Part shown: positions 1-7,988 of the stretch, piece after piece | How the letters are laid out: the number at the start of each line of letters is the position of its first letter | Position numbering within the stretch: the stretch's first letter is position 1 | Origin: CALLPQ01 sp964392325 | GTDB lineage: Bacteria > Pseudomonadota > Alphaproteobacteria > Caulobacterales > Parvularculaceae | Length of the DNA stretch: 64,000 nt | NCBI GenBank assembly: GCA_964392325.1 | Contig: CAYMPJ010000006.1 | Span: forward strand, 1 to 64,000 | Reading direction: 5' to 3' | The notes under the pieces: generated by a model | The model's database searches: none | The model's input: only the letters and a program-made list of their open reading frames with translations | Told to the model about the DNA's origin: nothing | Made by a program: the position numbers and the translations under genes

Positions 1-444
1 AACCCCGCGGTCGTATTGGGACAGCGCAATTCGAAGCGGTTCACTTTCGATTAAATCCAGATGTCCACTCGATTCTAGCTCAATATAAGTACCAGAACGC
101 TGATTAAATGAGGGATAAGAAAACCAATATTCCAAAGCATATTTTATGCGTTCATCTTCCCCGTCATTAACACTTCCACGCGTAACGGCTTTTTGCAGCA
201 CAGTAAGCGTATCCAGCAAGTTTTCTACATACTCAACGGCCCGATCATTTTGTTGTTCAATTATTTCAAAATCCTCAACCAAACACTGGTGTATCAATTT
301 TTGACTTGCCTGTTCCTGCCGCGCCTCTTTCCAATTCGTAATTTGAAATGCGATCAGGATACCGACGACGACGATGAAAAAGTCGAGCGCAACGGCGAAC
401 CAGTTTTGCTCGCGGATATGTTTTGTGACGCGGCGCAGGAGCAT
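1..444 (-). CDS. Tandem single-TM protein, DUF6090-like (copy 1, partial)
   Basis: The N-terminal 148 residues of a protein whose 3' end lies outside the window. The ATG at 444 directly abuts the stop codon of the next gene upstream (445-447). It begins with a short basic stretch and a conserved QNWFAVALDFFIVVVGILIAF segment that forms one membrane helix at about residues 17-34, followed by a soluble, charged helical region. The start region is nearly identical to those of the two genes upstream, so this is the third member of a tandem family. The pattern of a TM helix ending in QI/QV-N/T-W-N/K resembles DUF6090 proteins, common in Bacteroidetes and some alphaproteobacteria. This assignment is from memory of the motif. 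Function is unknown; topology suggests a membrane-anchored protein with a large soluble domain. Confidence 0.75.
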   Translation of the reverse strand, partial: MLLRRVTKHIREQNWFAVALDFFIVVVGILIAFQITNWKEARQEQASQKLIHQCLVEDFEIIEQQNDRAVEYVENLLDTLTVLQKAVTRGSVNDGEDERIKYALEYWFSYPSFNQRSGTYIELESSGHLDLIESEPLRIALSQYDRGV

Positions 445-1191
445 TTAATGATCCAACTCATTGCGAATGAGATCCAAGGCATTATCCATATTTTTCGCAA
501 CCCGATCATTCCATTCTAATATTTCTATAACTGTGGCTCGTATGGAACTTACTGACGCGATAAATTTAGGATCCGCGCAAAGCATATCAAAGTCATAAGA
601 CGCGATATTTGAGTACTCAAAATTATCATCAGACGTTTTATTAAAGGCACGGATTGAAGTTATTTCAAAACTTACACGTTGCTTGACATAAGCAAGATGC
701 GGACTGATATGCGCTATAATTTGTGGCTCTACCCTCTCTTGGTAACTCGCCTCTCTCTCAACAACATCTAACACGTCATGGATGGTTCGGTTTCTTATGA
801 TCCCTGATCGACCTGTTGATTTCATTTCCTCAAGGGTTGAAGCATTCAAGTATGACATTTCAAACTTGCCTATGTGATACATTCCTTCGGCGAAATTATT
901 TTTATCTTTGTCGTCAAGTACACATTCATTCAAATTACTCAGAACCACATTTAAATAACCCACACGTCTTATCCATCGCTTGTTCGTACGTTTGGTGTTG
1001 TCGCTGGACTCTTCAAGGTTAGCCGCCAAACGACTGAGATATTCTTGCTCGAGTGATTGCTCGATACGTTGAGCGTTCCAATCATTAACCTGAATACCGA
1101 TGAACACACCGATGACGACGATCAGAAAGTCTATGCCCACCGCGAACCAGTTTTGTTCGCGGACGTGTTTTGTGATGGAGCGTAGGAGCAT
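445..1191 (-). CDS. Tandem single-TM protein, DUF6090-like (copy 2)
   Basis: A 248-residue protein with a short basic N-terminus (MLLRSITKHVREQNWF), one TM helix at about residues 17-35 (IDFLIVVIGVFIGIQV), then a roughly 210-residue soluble helical domain without cysteine clusters or recognisable catalytic motifs. Its ATG overlaps the upstream paralogue's stop codon by one base (TAATG) and its own stop abuts the next start, so the three genes are almost certainly co-transcribed and translationally coupled. N-termini are strongly conserved between the copies while the C-terminal domains have diverged, which suggests duplication followed by specialisation. Resemblance to DUF6090 rests on the TM-plus-NDWN motif. 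No function can be assigned. Confidence 0.85.
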   Translation of the reverse strand: MLLRSITKHVREQNWFAVGIDFLIVVIGVFIGIQVNDWNAQRIEQSLEQEYLSRLAANLEESSDNTKRTNKRWIRRVGYLNVVLSNLNECVLDDKDKNNFAEGMYHIGKFEMSYLNASTLEEMKSTGRSGIIRNRTIHDVLDVVEREASYQERVEPQIIAHISPHLAYVKQRVSFEITSIRAFNKTSDDNFEYSNIASYDFDMLCADPKFIASVSSIRATVIEILEWNDRVAKNMDNALDLIRNELDH

Positions 1192-1928
1192 TATCGTTTT
1201 TCCAATTCTTCGTTGACCAAATCGAGAGCCTCTTGCGACTGATTTACCATATCCCGAAAGTCACGCTTAAGGCTAAGACCAATCCAATAGTGAAGCCCTG
1301 CATGACGGCGAAGCATGTCCTCATTCAGACGTATTTCTGAAACGATTTGCTTGGAAGACTCGGATGGAAATAAATGTGTGATTTGCTCATCAAAACGAAA
1401 CCAGTCAAATTCCATAACAACCGCCACCTCAGCAGAAAGAACCCAATCCGTATTGACCAGATTGTCTTCATTTCTGTCCGCATAATTTGTATTGAGCGTC
1501 ACAAGCGCTGTGCTTAATTTGTCGCTCCCCAATATATCTAACTTTCCGGAGCTTGTTAAATCATCAAAGGTAGACCGAAATACTTTGAAATCTAACAACG
1601 AGGTTCCGTGCGAAAAATAATCGGTTGTGGTTCGGATGAGTTCGTTTTCCTCAGCGTCTTGATTATTCAAATTTGCAATAAAGCCATCAATGAATTCGAT
1701 TTTCTGTTGGTTTAGGTCTTCATTCGCGACTAGATATTCTATCGTTTGGGTCAAATCAGATTGCAAGCGTTCAAGATAATGGACCCTAAGCTTGTCATCT
1801 CCGCGCTGCTCATTCCAAGTCGTAATCTGAAACGCGATCAGGATACCGACGACGACAATGAAAAAATCAAGCGCGACAGCGAACCAGTTCTGGTCTTTGA
1901 CATGTTTGGTAATACTGCGAAGTAACAT
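1191..1928 (-). CDS. Tandem single-TM protein, DUF6090-like (copy 3)
   Basis: A 245-residue paralogue and the first gene of the tandem trio in the direction of transcription. It has a basic N-terminus (MLLRSITKHVKDQNWF), a TM helix at about residues 17-36 (LDFFIVVVGILIAFQI) followed by TTWNEQR, then a soluble mostly helical domain with many acidic residues and leucines. A promoter for the trio should lie in the 155-bp gap at 1929-2083, but no clear -35/-10 pair was recognised there. The neighbour upstream is a DUF5694 gene in the same direction. Function unknown; the DUF6090-like label is by motif resemblance only. Confidence 0.85.
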   Translation of the reverse strand: MLLRSITKHVKDQNWFAVALDFFIVVVGILIAFQITTWNEQRGDDKLRVHYLERLQSDLTQTIEYLVANEDLNQQKIEFIDGFIANLNNQDAEENELIRTTTDYFSHGTSLLDFKVFRSTFDDLTSSGKLDILGSDKLSTALVTLNTNYADRNEDNLVNTDWVLSAEVAVVMEFDWFRFDEQITHLFPSESSKQIVSEIRLNEDMLRRHAGLHYWIGLSLKRDFRDMVNQSQEALDLVNEELEKR

Positions 1929-2083
1929 GGCTCGCCCCCTAATCGCTTTAGGCAGACAATAGCGTGTTCTCGAAGAGTGTCTAGTCGTGCCCGAGTGTCC
2001 TTCTTTGAGCGAGAAAGGCCACTTAATAGTCTTCCGCTCCCGGCGGCTGAAGGCTCACAAGCTACCAGCAACGCCTCGACTAT

Positions 2084-2911
2084 TTATTTTTGTAGATAAG
2101 GTACTGGATCGACGAGGGTAAACCGGTTCGCATCGCCGAAGAACTCCCGCAATATATCCCGGTGTCCGGCACCAACAACGATCAGGATATTATCACCCGG
2201 TTCAGCGTGCTGCGCGGTGCGTGCAAACATCACCATATTACGCTGCCACCATGTTAGGATCTGTAGTGCCCCTTGGGGATCTTGCGGCGTACCCATTTGC
2301 GCAATCGCCAGAAAGATTTTGCGTTGAATTCTCCGTTCATCAGAATTCATAAGAACCAGCTGCTCAATGAGTGGCAAGCTCTCCTGAGCGTCGCTGCTTG
2401 CTATGATCTCATCAATCAACTCATCCCTTTCTTTGAGCAAGTGATCTTGACCAAGTTCTTTGGCCGCCGCCAGCGCGCCGCGATTGTCGAGAAAACTATC
2501 AAAATCGATCGCGAAGAGTCTCTCATGTCCAAGTCGCTTGGCTAACCGCATACCAACCTGTTGGCGTTCATTTACCGCAAGCTCATGATTGCCTTCGAGA
2601 TAGGATTTATATCTTCGGTTGAACTCTTCTTCATATTGTGGCTCCAACTCCAGCATGATCTTGTCGGGCGCATAAGCCTCCAACCGATCAAGCAATTGCC
2701 TAATCTCTTCTTGCCCCTCGGGCGCGAGATAATCCTTGACCTTCGAATTGACGACATCCGATCCTCCACCCGTTAAGTGGATTGTTCCAAGGATCATTAC
2801 ACGGACTTTCTCCTCAAACGGTTGCTCCGTCTGCGTCGTCGCGCATGCACTCGCCGAGACCATGCCGAAAATAATTCCAAGTAATGTCAAGATGGGTTTT
2901 TGTGATTTCAT
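2084..2911 (-). CDS. DUF5694 family protein, exported (TraB/ChaN-like fold)
   Basis: A 275-residue protein with an N-terminal signal sequence (hydrophobic stretch about residues 6-23, ending SASAC; a lipoprotein is possible but the -3 position is Ala, not Leu). The mature part contains VMILGTIHLTGGGSDVVN, the G-T-x-H motif of the TraB/ChaN/Tiki-like fold, then KIMLELEP, RLFAIDFD and a C-terminal VVGAGHRDIL. This order of conserved GTIH, E and GxGH elements is typical of DUF5694. Members of the wider fold include metal-dependent proteases and haem-binding proteins, but DUF5694 itself has no established activity. Likely monocistronic, and preceded by a 400-bp gap with a repeat element. Confidence 0.8.
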   Translation of the reverse strand: MKSQKPILTLLGIIFGMVSASACATTQTEQPFEEKVRVMILGTIHLTGGGSDVVNSKVKDYLAPEGQEEIRQLLDRLEAYAPDKIMLELEPQYEEEFNRRYKSYLEGNHELAVNERQQVGMRLAKRLGHERLFAIDFDSFLDNRGALAAAKELGQDHLLKERDELIDEIIASSDAQESLPLIEQLVLMNSDERRIQRKIFLAIAQMGTPQDPQGALQILTWWQRNMVMFARTAQHAEPGDNILIVVGAGHRDILREFFGDANRFTLVDPVPYLQK

Positions 2912-3082
2912 AATAGCTTATCCCCAGTTTATTATTTACCAACACAATATCTATAATTTAAAGGCAGAGCAATCGGGACTTCCTTCTTTTCAACTCATCT
3001 GCCCATCAATTCGTCGAATTGGTATAAGTTTCATCCGTAATCGGTAATGTCACCCCGATTAACCCACCCCCGACTAACCAAC

Positions 3083-3270
3083 AATGTCATCCCCACAACC
3101 AACACTCGTCACCCCCGACTTGATCGGGGGTCCATGCTGATGATGGTTCAACAATTTCCATCAGCTAGAAACAGACAAAACCAGAAGCCACGACTTCTTC
3201 TCGGCCGTAAAGCTAATACCGAGTTATGGATTCCCGTTGATGGTTCCCATCCATCAACCGCGGGAATGAC
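3083..3270. repeat. Interspersed palindromic repeat, copy 1
   Basis: The left edge (3083-3111) is identical over 29 bases to 9555-9583, and both copies end in a CGGGAATGAC right edge. Inside, arms CCCCCGA/TCGGGGG (3112-3130) form a GC-rich hairpin and GTTGATGG/CCATCAAC near 3237-3260 a second one. This is the GTCATCCCCGC...GCGGGAATGAC style of dispersed palindromic element frequent in alphaproteobacteria. It fills most of the gene-free stretch 2912-3310; nothing else was recognised there apart from degenerate GTCACCCC half-units just upstream (about 3048-3080). Confidence 0.75.
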
Positions 3271-3310
3271 AAGTGGAGGGAATGGCAAGTGGGTAATCCT
3301 AAAACACCGC

Positions 3311-4603
3311 TTAAGTTTTCTCTTCCAGACATCGAGCGATAAGCTCTGCCGCTTTTTTCGCGCCATTTTCTTTTTTCAATCTATTGGCAATATTAGTAGC
3401 GCGGGCAGCCACATCTTGATTATCCAGTAAACCCCGTAAAAGTCTTTCTGCTTTTCCAGCATTGTAGCGCTTAATTGGTAGCGTCTCCCCAAGTCCCAAT
3501 TGACGAACGCGGCGCGCATTATCAAATTGATCTCCATTGAATGGAGCCATCAATTGCGGTTTGCCAGACATCAATGCCCGCCCCGTTGAACCAATGCCAC
3601 CATGGTGGATTATTGCGCTAGCTCTCGGGAACAATTCCGAGTGGGGCGCATAATCGGCAATAAACACATCATTTTCAGTTTCCAGATCATGATTTACGTC
3701 TTCCCCGACAAGCAAAACAGCCCGCATCTTCATACGTTTGGCAAGCTTAATGCTTTCATCATAAAAATTCCCCGCCGCGTGAAATGCCAAACTGCCCAGA
3801 CTGAAAACCAAGGGAGGTGAGCCATTATTTAAAAAATCCTCTAAGGCTGGGCTTAGCCTCTCGGGAACACCGCTCTGGCTATCAAAAACAGGAAACCCCG
3901 TAATATGAGTGTTTGGAAACATGTCAGCTTGTATTTTACCCAAAATATCAGAGTATAAGCCAAGAAATAAAACCGCATCCGTTGGCTCAAATACGGGCAG
4001 TCCGGATTTTATAGAAACCCCGAATTCGGCGCGGACCGCATTAATTTTTTTACTGAAAAATCGCCGCCCGGAAAACTTTAACAGCGCGGTCCATCCCCTA
4101 TTCCATGCTCGACTGATGGGGTTTTTTGCCGGGGCAATAAAAACCGGAAATTCGGGCGAGACCATCGGATTATAACATGTGGTTATCAACCCTGGCTGAA
4201 GCACCGGTAAAATAAAGGGTAACCCATATTTATCGGCCATTATCTGCCCCGCATAAGAAAACGGACTACCGATAACGGCAATGGCGCCATCCATAACGGA
4301 CTCCAGCTTTTTTGTAGTGTTCGACAATGTCGCTAGGACAAATTTTTCAAACATTTCCTTCTGGCTTGTCATAAGTCTTTGCATGAATTCTTCCTCGGAA
4401 AACCCCAAGTCAGCGGCTTGCTTTAAATGCCCGTCGACAATGCCGTGGGCTTTAAAGCCTGATACATGCAATTTTTCGATATGGTTATGAGATGTTGCAA
4501 AAACCGGATCAAAGCCTTGCGCTTTGAGCTCATGGGCTACGGCGATCAATGGATGTAAATCACCCAGTGTACCAATTGTAGTAATTACAATTTTTCTTTC
4601 CAT
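3311..4603 (-). CDS. UDP-glycosyltransferase family protein (GT1/MGT-like)
   Basis: A 430-residue cytosolic GT-B fold glycosyltransferase. The N-terminus IVITTIGTLGDLHPLIAVAHEL matches the acceptor-side start of the UGT family (sterol and macrolide glycosyltransferases). The C-terminal nucleotide-sugar site is clear at about residues 320-360: DYAPHSELFPRASAIIHHGGIGSTGRALMSGKP, then PFNGDQFDNARRV. Acceptor and sugar cannot be read from sequence; relatives glycosylate lipids, sterols, rhamnolipid precursors or antibiotics. It is divergent from a TipA-like MerR regulator, with a perfect 17-bp palindrome between them, so drug or lipid modification under that regulator is plausible. No Shine-Dalgarno is evident; a possible -10 (TTATAT on the minus strand, 4615-4620) would give a very short leader. 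Confidence 0.9.
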   Translation of the reverse strand: MERKIVITTIGTLGDLHPLIAVAHELKAQGFDPVFATSHNHIEKLHVSGFKAHGIVDGHLKQAADLGFSEEEFMQRLMTSQKEMFEKFVLATLSNTTKKLESVMDGAIAVIGSPFSYAGQIMADKYGLPFILPVLQPGLITTCYNPMVSPEFPVFIAPAKNPISRAWNRGWTALLKFSGRRFFSKKINAVRAEFGVSIKSGLPVFEPTDAVLFLGLYSDILGKIQADMFPNTHITGFPVFDSQSGVPERLSPALEDFLNNGSPPLVFSLGSLAFHAAGNFYDESIKLAKRMKMRAVLLVGEDVNHDLETENDVFIADYAPHSELFPRASAIIHHGGIGSTGRALMSGKPQLMAPFNGDQFDNARRVRQLGLGETLPIKRYNAGKAERLLRGLLDNQDVAARATNIANRLKKENGAKKAAELIARCLEEKT

Positions 4604-4653
4604 AATATCAAAAGATATAACAGACTATAACGGATTAAAAAACCAAAACACTA

Positions 4654-4684
4654 TTGCCCCTGACATTATGTCAGGTGCTATGGT
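4654..4684 (+). promoter_or_regulatory. MerR-type promoter with perfect operator palindrome
   Basis: TTGCCC (4654-4659) and TATGGT (4679-4684) are separated by 19 bp, the stretched spacing characteristic of MerR-regulated promoters. Nearly the whole spacer is the perfect palindrome CCTGACATTATGTCAGG (4659-4675; 8-bp arms, one central base). The predicted transcription start falls at about 4691, one base before the regulator's ATG at 4692. The same operator lies upstream of the divergent glycosyltransferase. The elements are read directly from sequence; control by the adjacent regulator is inferred from family behaviour. Confidence 0.7.
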
Positions 4685-4691
4685 GCTGATT

Positions 4692-5498
4692 ATGTCAGTA
4701 GAAAAACACCTTCGAATTGGTCAAGTTGTTATGCGTACCGGGCTCACCGAGCGCATGATCCGTCATTATGAACATCTCGGTTTTATCAAACCGGACCGTT
4801 CAAGCTCGGGGCAACGCCTATATGATGCAGAGGCGCTCCTTGCCCTTGCAAAAATCCGTTTACTTAAAAAGGCGGGCTTGCCGCTGGAGAGTATTGGCCA
4901 ATGGTTGTCCAACCCGATGGATGGCCATAGCCTGGTCGCCGCGCACCTTGAATTTCTGCGCAACGAAATGGACAAATTATCTGGTGCGATTGCGCTTCTA
5001 AAAGACATAGATACGGAGATTACGGATAGTGGTCAGGCCGATATTGACCATCTCGCCCGGATTATTTCCGCGGAAAATGATGCGGTAAATGCAGCGAAGG
5101 CGCGCAAATTTTTTGAGCGGCATTTTTCAAAAAAGCAGCATACTGAATGGCGTGAAATGACAGAACGCCTCGGGACGATTGTTGATCTTCACCAATATGA
5201 TGACGCATGGCGCACTTTGATAGCCGATATCAAAAAAGAACTACCCCTCGATCCATCCTCGAAGAGAGCGCAATCCTTGCTCCGGCGCTGGGAGGATCTA
5301 TTGGTGCCTTTCCGGCAGGCAGCAAGTTCGGAACAGCAGCAAATGGCAAAGAAGATGTGGTCCAATGTCGGCGAATGGGGGGCAAGCACCCGTCAACCTG
5401 CGACACAGGAGGTGACGGATTTTATTTCCGCCGCCTCCGCTGCAAGAGATCAGGAAAACGGAGCAGCGAAGAAAAAGGATAAAGGGGAAATTTCATGA
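4692..5498 (+). CDS. MerR family regulator with TipAS-like ligand domain
   Basis: A 268-residue regulator from the ATG at 4692. Residues about 6-75 are a MerR winged-helix domain (LRIGQVVMRTGLTERMIRHYEHLGFIKPDRSSSGQRLYDAEAL). A coiled-coil dimer helix follows at about 80-120. The C-terminal 130 residues (HTEWREMTERLG...DDAWRTLIADIKKEL...LLRRWEDLLVPF) resemble the helical TipAS antibiotic-binding domain. TipAS proteins recognise chemically diverse drugs and activate their own promoter. A longer reading from 4524 is unlikely because it runs through the promoter and operator. There is no ribosome-binding site before 4692; the predicted transcript would be leaderless. The stop overlaps the next start (ATGA), so the downstream membrane protein is co-regulated. 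Divergent neighbour: a glycosyltransferase. Confidence 0.88.
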   Translation: MSVEKHLRIGQVVMRTGLTERMIRHYEHLGFIKPDRSSSGQRLYDAEALLALAKIRLLKKAGLPLESIGQWLSNPMDGHSLVAAHLEFLRNEMDKLSGAIALLKDIDTEITDSGQADIDHLARIISAENDAVNAAKARKFFERHFSKKQHTEWREMTERLGTIVDLHQYDDAWRTLIADIKKELPLDPSSKRAQSLLRRWEDLLVPFRQAASSEQQQMAKKMWSNVGEWGASTRQPATQEVTDFISAASAARDQENGAAKKKDKGEIS

Positions 5499-6103
5499 CC
5501 ACCAATTTTACGACAGAGGAATTGCGAGAAGCGCTCCTTGAGGACAGACTAGCCTCTTATGTCCGCCTTAGAGGCGGCTTTCCCATCCCGCTTGCCGGGG
5601 CAACCTATTGGTTAGCCCTTGGTATTGCCGGTTATTATCTCGAACTTGGTAACTGGGCTCAGCTTGCCTTTTGGGGATCAGGTGCGATTTTTCCTCTGGC
5701 CTTATTATATGCAGCCCTTTTTCGAAACAATTTTTTAAAGGACCAGACAGCAACCGGGTCCGTACTCGTGCCCGCATTCGTATCGATGTTATTGTTCTGG
5801 GCGTTTATCGTTGTCGCCGGATCAGAAGCACCCTCGATGATATCACTTATTCTGGCCATAGGCATGTCAATCCATTGGCCGGTCATTGGCTGGAGCTATG
5901 GCCGCAGCGCTCTTTTTAGCATGCATGCTATCGCCCGCGCGATCATACCGACGGCATTGTGGATTTACTATCCTGATGAGCGGTTAACCTGGTTACCGCT
6001 GTCGGTTTCCGCAATTTACCTGATAACAATTCTGGCGATTGTGATCGACAGCAACATGGTTCAGCGAAAACTCTCATTAAAAGCGCAACAGTCGGCTGTA
6101 TAA
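5495..6103 (+). CDS. Polytopic membrane protein, possibly DUF7010 family
   Basis: A 202-residue integral membrane protein with about six predicted helices (roughly residues 31-50, 55-75, 88-108, 112-130, 138-155 and 165-188). It starts within the stop codon of the TipA-like regulator (ATGA overlap), so it is translationally coupled and is the regulator's most direct partner. Features such as RLRGGFPIPLAGATYWLALGIAGY and SIHWPVIGWSYGR recall the DUF7010 family, though this is a weak recollection. No transporter signature or catalytic motif was seen. The context suggests a role in response to the ligand sensed by the regulator, for example membrane protection or efflux, but that is inference. 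Confidence 0.8.
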   Translation: MTTNFTTEELREALLEDRLASYVRLRGGFPIPLAGATYWLALGIAGYYLELGNWAQLAFWGSGAIFPLALLYAALFRNNFLKDQTATGSVLVPAFVSMLLFWAFIVVAGSEAPSMISLILAIGMSIHWPVIGWSYGRSALFSMHAIARAIIPTALWIYYPDERLTWLPLSVSAIYLITILAIVIDSNMVQRKLSLKAQQSAV

Positions 6104-6150
6104 CGTGTTATGCAATGCGGGAGTCAAACAACCGACATAACAATCAGTAC

Positions 6151-6198
6151 GGGGTATGTTTTGCCATTCATCAAAAATGCCACCCCACGTCTTTTTTT
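6151..6198 (+). terminator. Candidate Rho-independent terminator after the regulator operon
   Basis: GGGGT (6151-6155) pairs with ACCCC (6182-6186), and TTTTG (6159-6163) with CAAAA (6172-6176) further in. A run of seven T follows at 6192-6198. The stem has an internal mismatch, so strength is uncertain. It lies 48 bp after the membrane protein stop and would separate this operon from the MBL-fold gene at 6281. Confidence 0.5.
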
Positions 6199-6280
6199 AG
6201 AGGCTCGCTTCCACGGCAATCCTGATTAAATGGTTTGCAGTCATCGCAACTCTATGGCAGCTTTTTAACTGGAGGCTGTC

Positions 6281-7306
6281 ATGAGTTTAAAACGCATCGG
6301 AACTGGATTTTTTATCGCTCTTTTGCTGCTGATAGTAATAGTGTTCTATCTCATTTTTTATTGGCGAGCTGCCACGCCTTTAGACCCTGACTGGCGACTA
6401 AATACGCCGGCGACTATTCCCGGGGGCGTGATTACGGTACGCTTTACAGGGACATCCACACTGTTATTTTCTGATGGTAAAACGCAGTGGATGACCGATG
6501 GATGGTTTAGCCGTCCGAATATTGCTCAGCTCCTGATTACCAAAAAAATATCTCCGGATTTTTCGGCTATTGAAAAAGGATTAGCGCGCAACAAGGTAGA
6601 AAAACTTGCCGCCGTTATTCCGCTCCATTCCCATTATGATCACGCAATGGATTCCCCCGAAGTTGCCCTGCGGACGGGCGCGATGCTGATGGGGTCTGAA
6701 TCAACGGCTAATATTGGCCGCGGGTGGGGATTGCCGGAAGAACAAATAGCCGTCCTCGAAAACCGCATACCTTTTTCCCTCGGCTCTTTTACGATCACCC
6801 CAATCGAGACAAACCATTTTCAATTTTGCAATACACGTCTCATCAAAATTGAGTTAAGCGATCCTGAAATCACCGAGCCGCTTATACCCCCAGCATCTGC
6901 GCGCGATTATAAACTTGGTAAAGCCTATGCGCTGCATGTGGCCCATCCACGGGGAAATTTTCTTATTGTCGGCAGCGCAGGGTATGGCGAAGGCGACCTA
7001 AAGGGTTATGAAGCTGATTTGATATTTCTTGGAATTGGTGGCCTCGGCCAAAAAAGCCAAGACTATCAAAATAATTATTGGCGGGAAACCGTAACAGCTG
7101 TTGGGGCAAACCGCGTCATCCCGATACATTTCGACAGCCTCACCGCGCCCATAAAGGGAGACTTTCAAGGCTCTGATTTTATCGCGAATCTCGCGCTTGG
7201 GTTTAAAGATACATTGCCTGAGTTTTTTAAAACGAAACTCGCCTCTAACCCAGATTTGAAAATCGAAACGCTCACTCGATATGAAAAGGTGATCGTTCTC
7301 GATTAG
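6281..7306 (+). CDS. MBL-fold metallohydrolase, membrane-anchored
   Basis: A 341-residue protein with an N-terminal signal anchor (about residues 8-29, FFIALLLLIVIVFYLIFYW) and a metallo-beta-lactamase domain. Metal-binding motif HSHYDH is at about residues 115-120; GTSTLLFSDGKTQWMTDGWF earlier and a late RVIPIHFDSL supply other family elements. The arrangement resembles the UlaG/NAPE-PLD branch (COG2220) rather than beta-lactamases or glyoxalase II. Substrate cannot be predicted. The start is supported by GGAGG six bases before the ATG. It seems to be its own unit: a terminator precedes it and a new promoter region follows. Confidence 0.88.
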   Translation: MSLKRIGTGFFIALLLLIVIVFYLIFYWRAATPLDPDWRLNTPATIPGGVITVRFTGTSTLLFSDGKTQWMTDGWFSRPNIAQLLITKKISPDFSAIEKGLARNKVEKLAAVIPLHSHYDHAMDSPEVALRTGAMLMGSESTANIGRGWGLPEEQIAVLENRIPFSLGSFTITPIETNHFQFCNTRLIKIELSDPEITEPLIPPASARDYKLGKAYALHVAHPRGNFLIVGSAGYGEGDLKGYEADLIFLGIGGLGQKSQDYQNNYWRETVTAVGANRVIPIHFDSLTAPIKGDFQGSDFIANLALGFKDTLPEFFKTKLASNPDLKIETLTRYEKVIVLD

Positions 7307-7497
7307 ATCAAACCTTGCGTGTAACGCCCAAAGGGTAGCTCGCTTTGACGTCATAAAAAAACATTATCTGCCATCCTTAACTAGCCCCCAGAGTAGCCAT
7401 TATTCCAATTTTCAGTTGCAATCATCTCGGCTAATTCAAGGTAACGTGTTGACAAATGAATTTGGTTCGAATGCTAACCATATTAGGAAATTACAAT

Positions 7498-7947
7498 ATG
7501 CGCGTTTTTCATCTTCTACATTTAGCGCACTCTACGCTCTTTAAGGCCTCTAATCGCGCCTTACAGCAACAAGAAGGGATAACAGCGATACAAAGTGCTG
7601 TCCTCTTTATCCTTATGACCAAAGATGGTCGGCCAGTAAGTAATATCGCTCACGAACTCAAATTGGAAAAATCAAGTCTGACAACGCTGATTGATAGAAT
7701 GGAAAAGTTGAATCTGGTTCGCCGGGAAAAAAGCCTGGAAGATGCCCGGTTGAGTAATGTGTTCATATTAGACGCCGGAAAATCCATCGCCGTGCGGGCT
7801 GCAAAGTCGACACAACTAACCAACAAGCTATTGCTAAGCCCGTTCAGTCCGTCAGATCAAAAGGTCATAGAAAAAATTTTACACCATATCTCGAATAACT
7901 CGGAAAAAGTTATTCAAAGCATAAATGTTAGTGACACCAAGAAATAG
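7498..7947 (+). CDS. MarR family transcriptional regulator
   Basis: A 149-residue winged-helix regulator. Helices leading to TAIQSAVLFILMTKDGRPVSNIAHELKLEKSSLTTLIDRMEKLNLVRREKSLEDARLSNVFIL form the MarR DNA-binding domain with its D-x-R wing (DAR). The ATG at 7498 is preferred over 7456 because AGGA (7485-7488) precedes it at correct spacing and a TTGACA at 7449-7454 suggests promoter sequence upstream. MarR proteins usually repress adjacent genes and release DNA on binding small phenolic or lipophilic ligands. It heads a same-strand group (hotdog protein, small membrane protein, MAPEG protein) that it probably controls. Confidence 0.9.
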   Translation: MRVFHLLHLAHSTLFKASNRALQQQEGITAIQSAVLFILMTKDGRPVSNIAHELKLEKSSLTTLIDRMEKLNLVRREKSLEDARLSNVFILDAGKSIAVRAAKSTQLTNKLLLSPFSPSDQKVIEKILHHISNNSEKVIQSINVSDTKK

Positions 7948-7988
7948 ATACCTCGTTTTAAAATCAACTCGCGAGAAGGAAGACTGTA

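Noticed and set aside
193..519. 108-residue + strand ORF over the tandem membrane genes
   Set aside because: It is antisense to two clear paralogous genes, crosses their junction and has no ribosome site.
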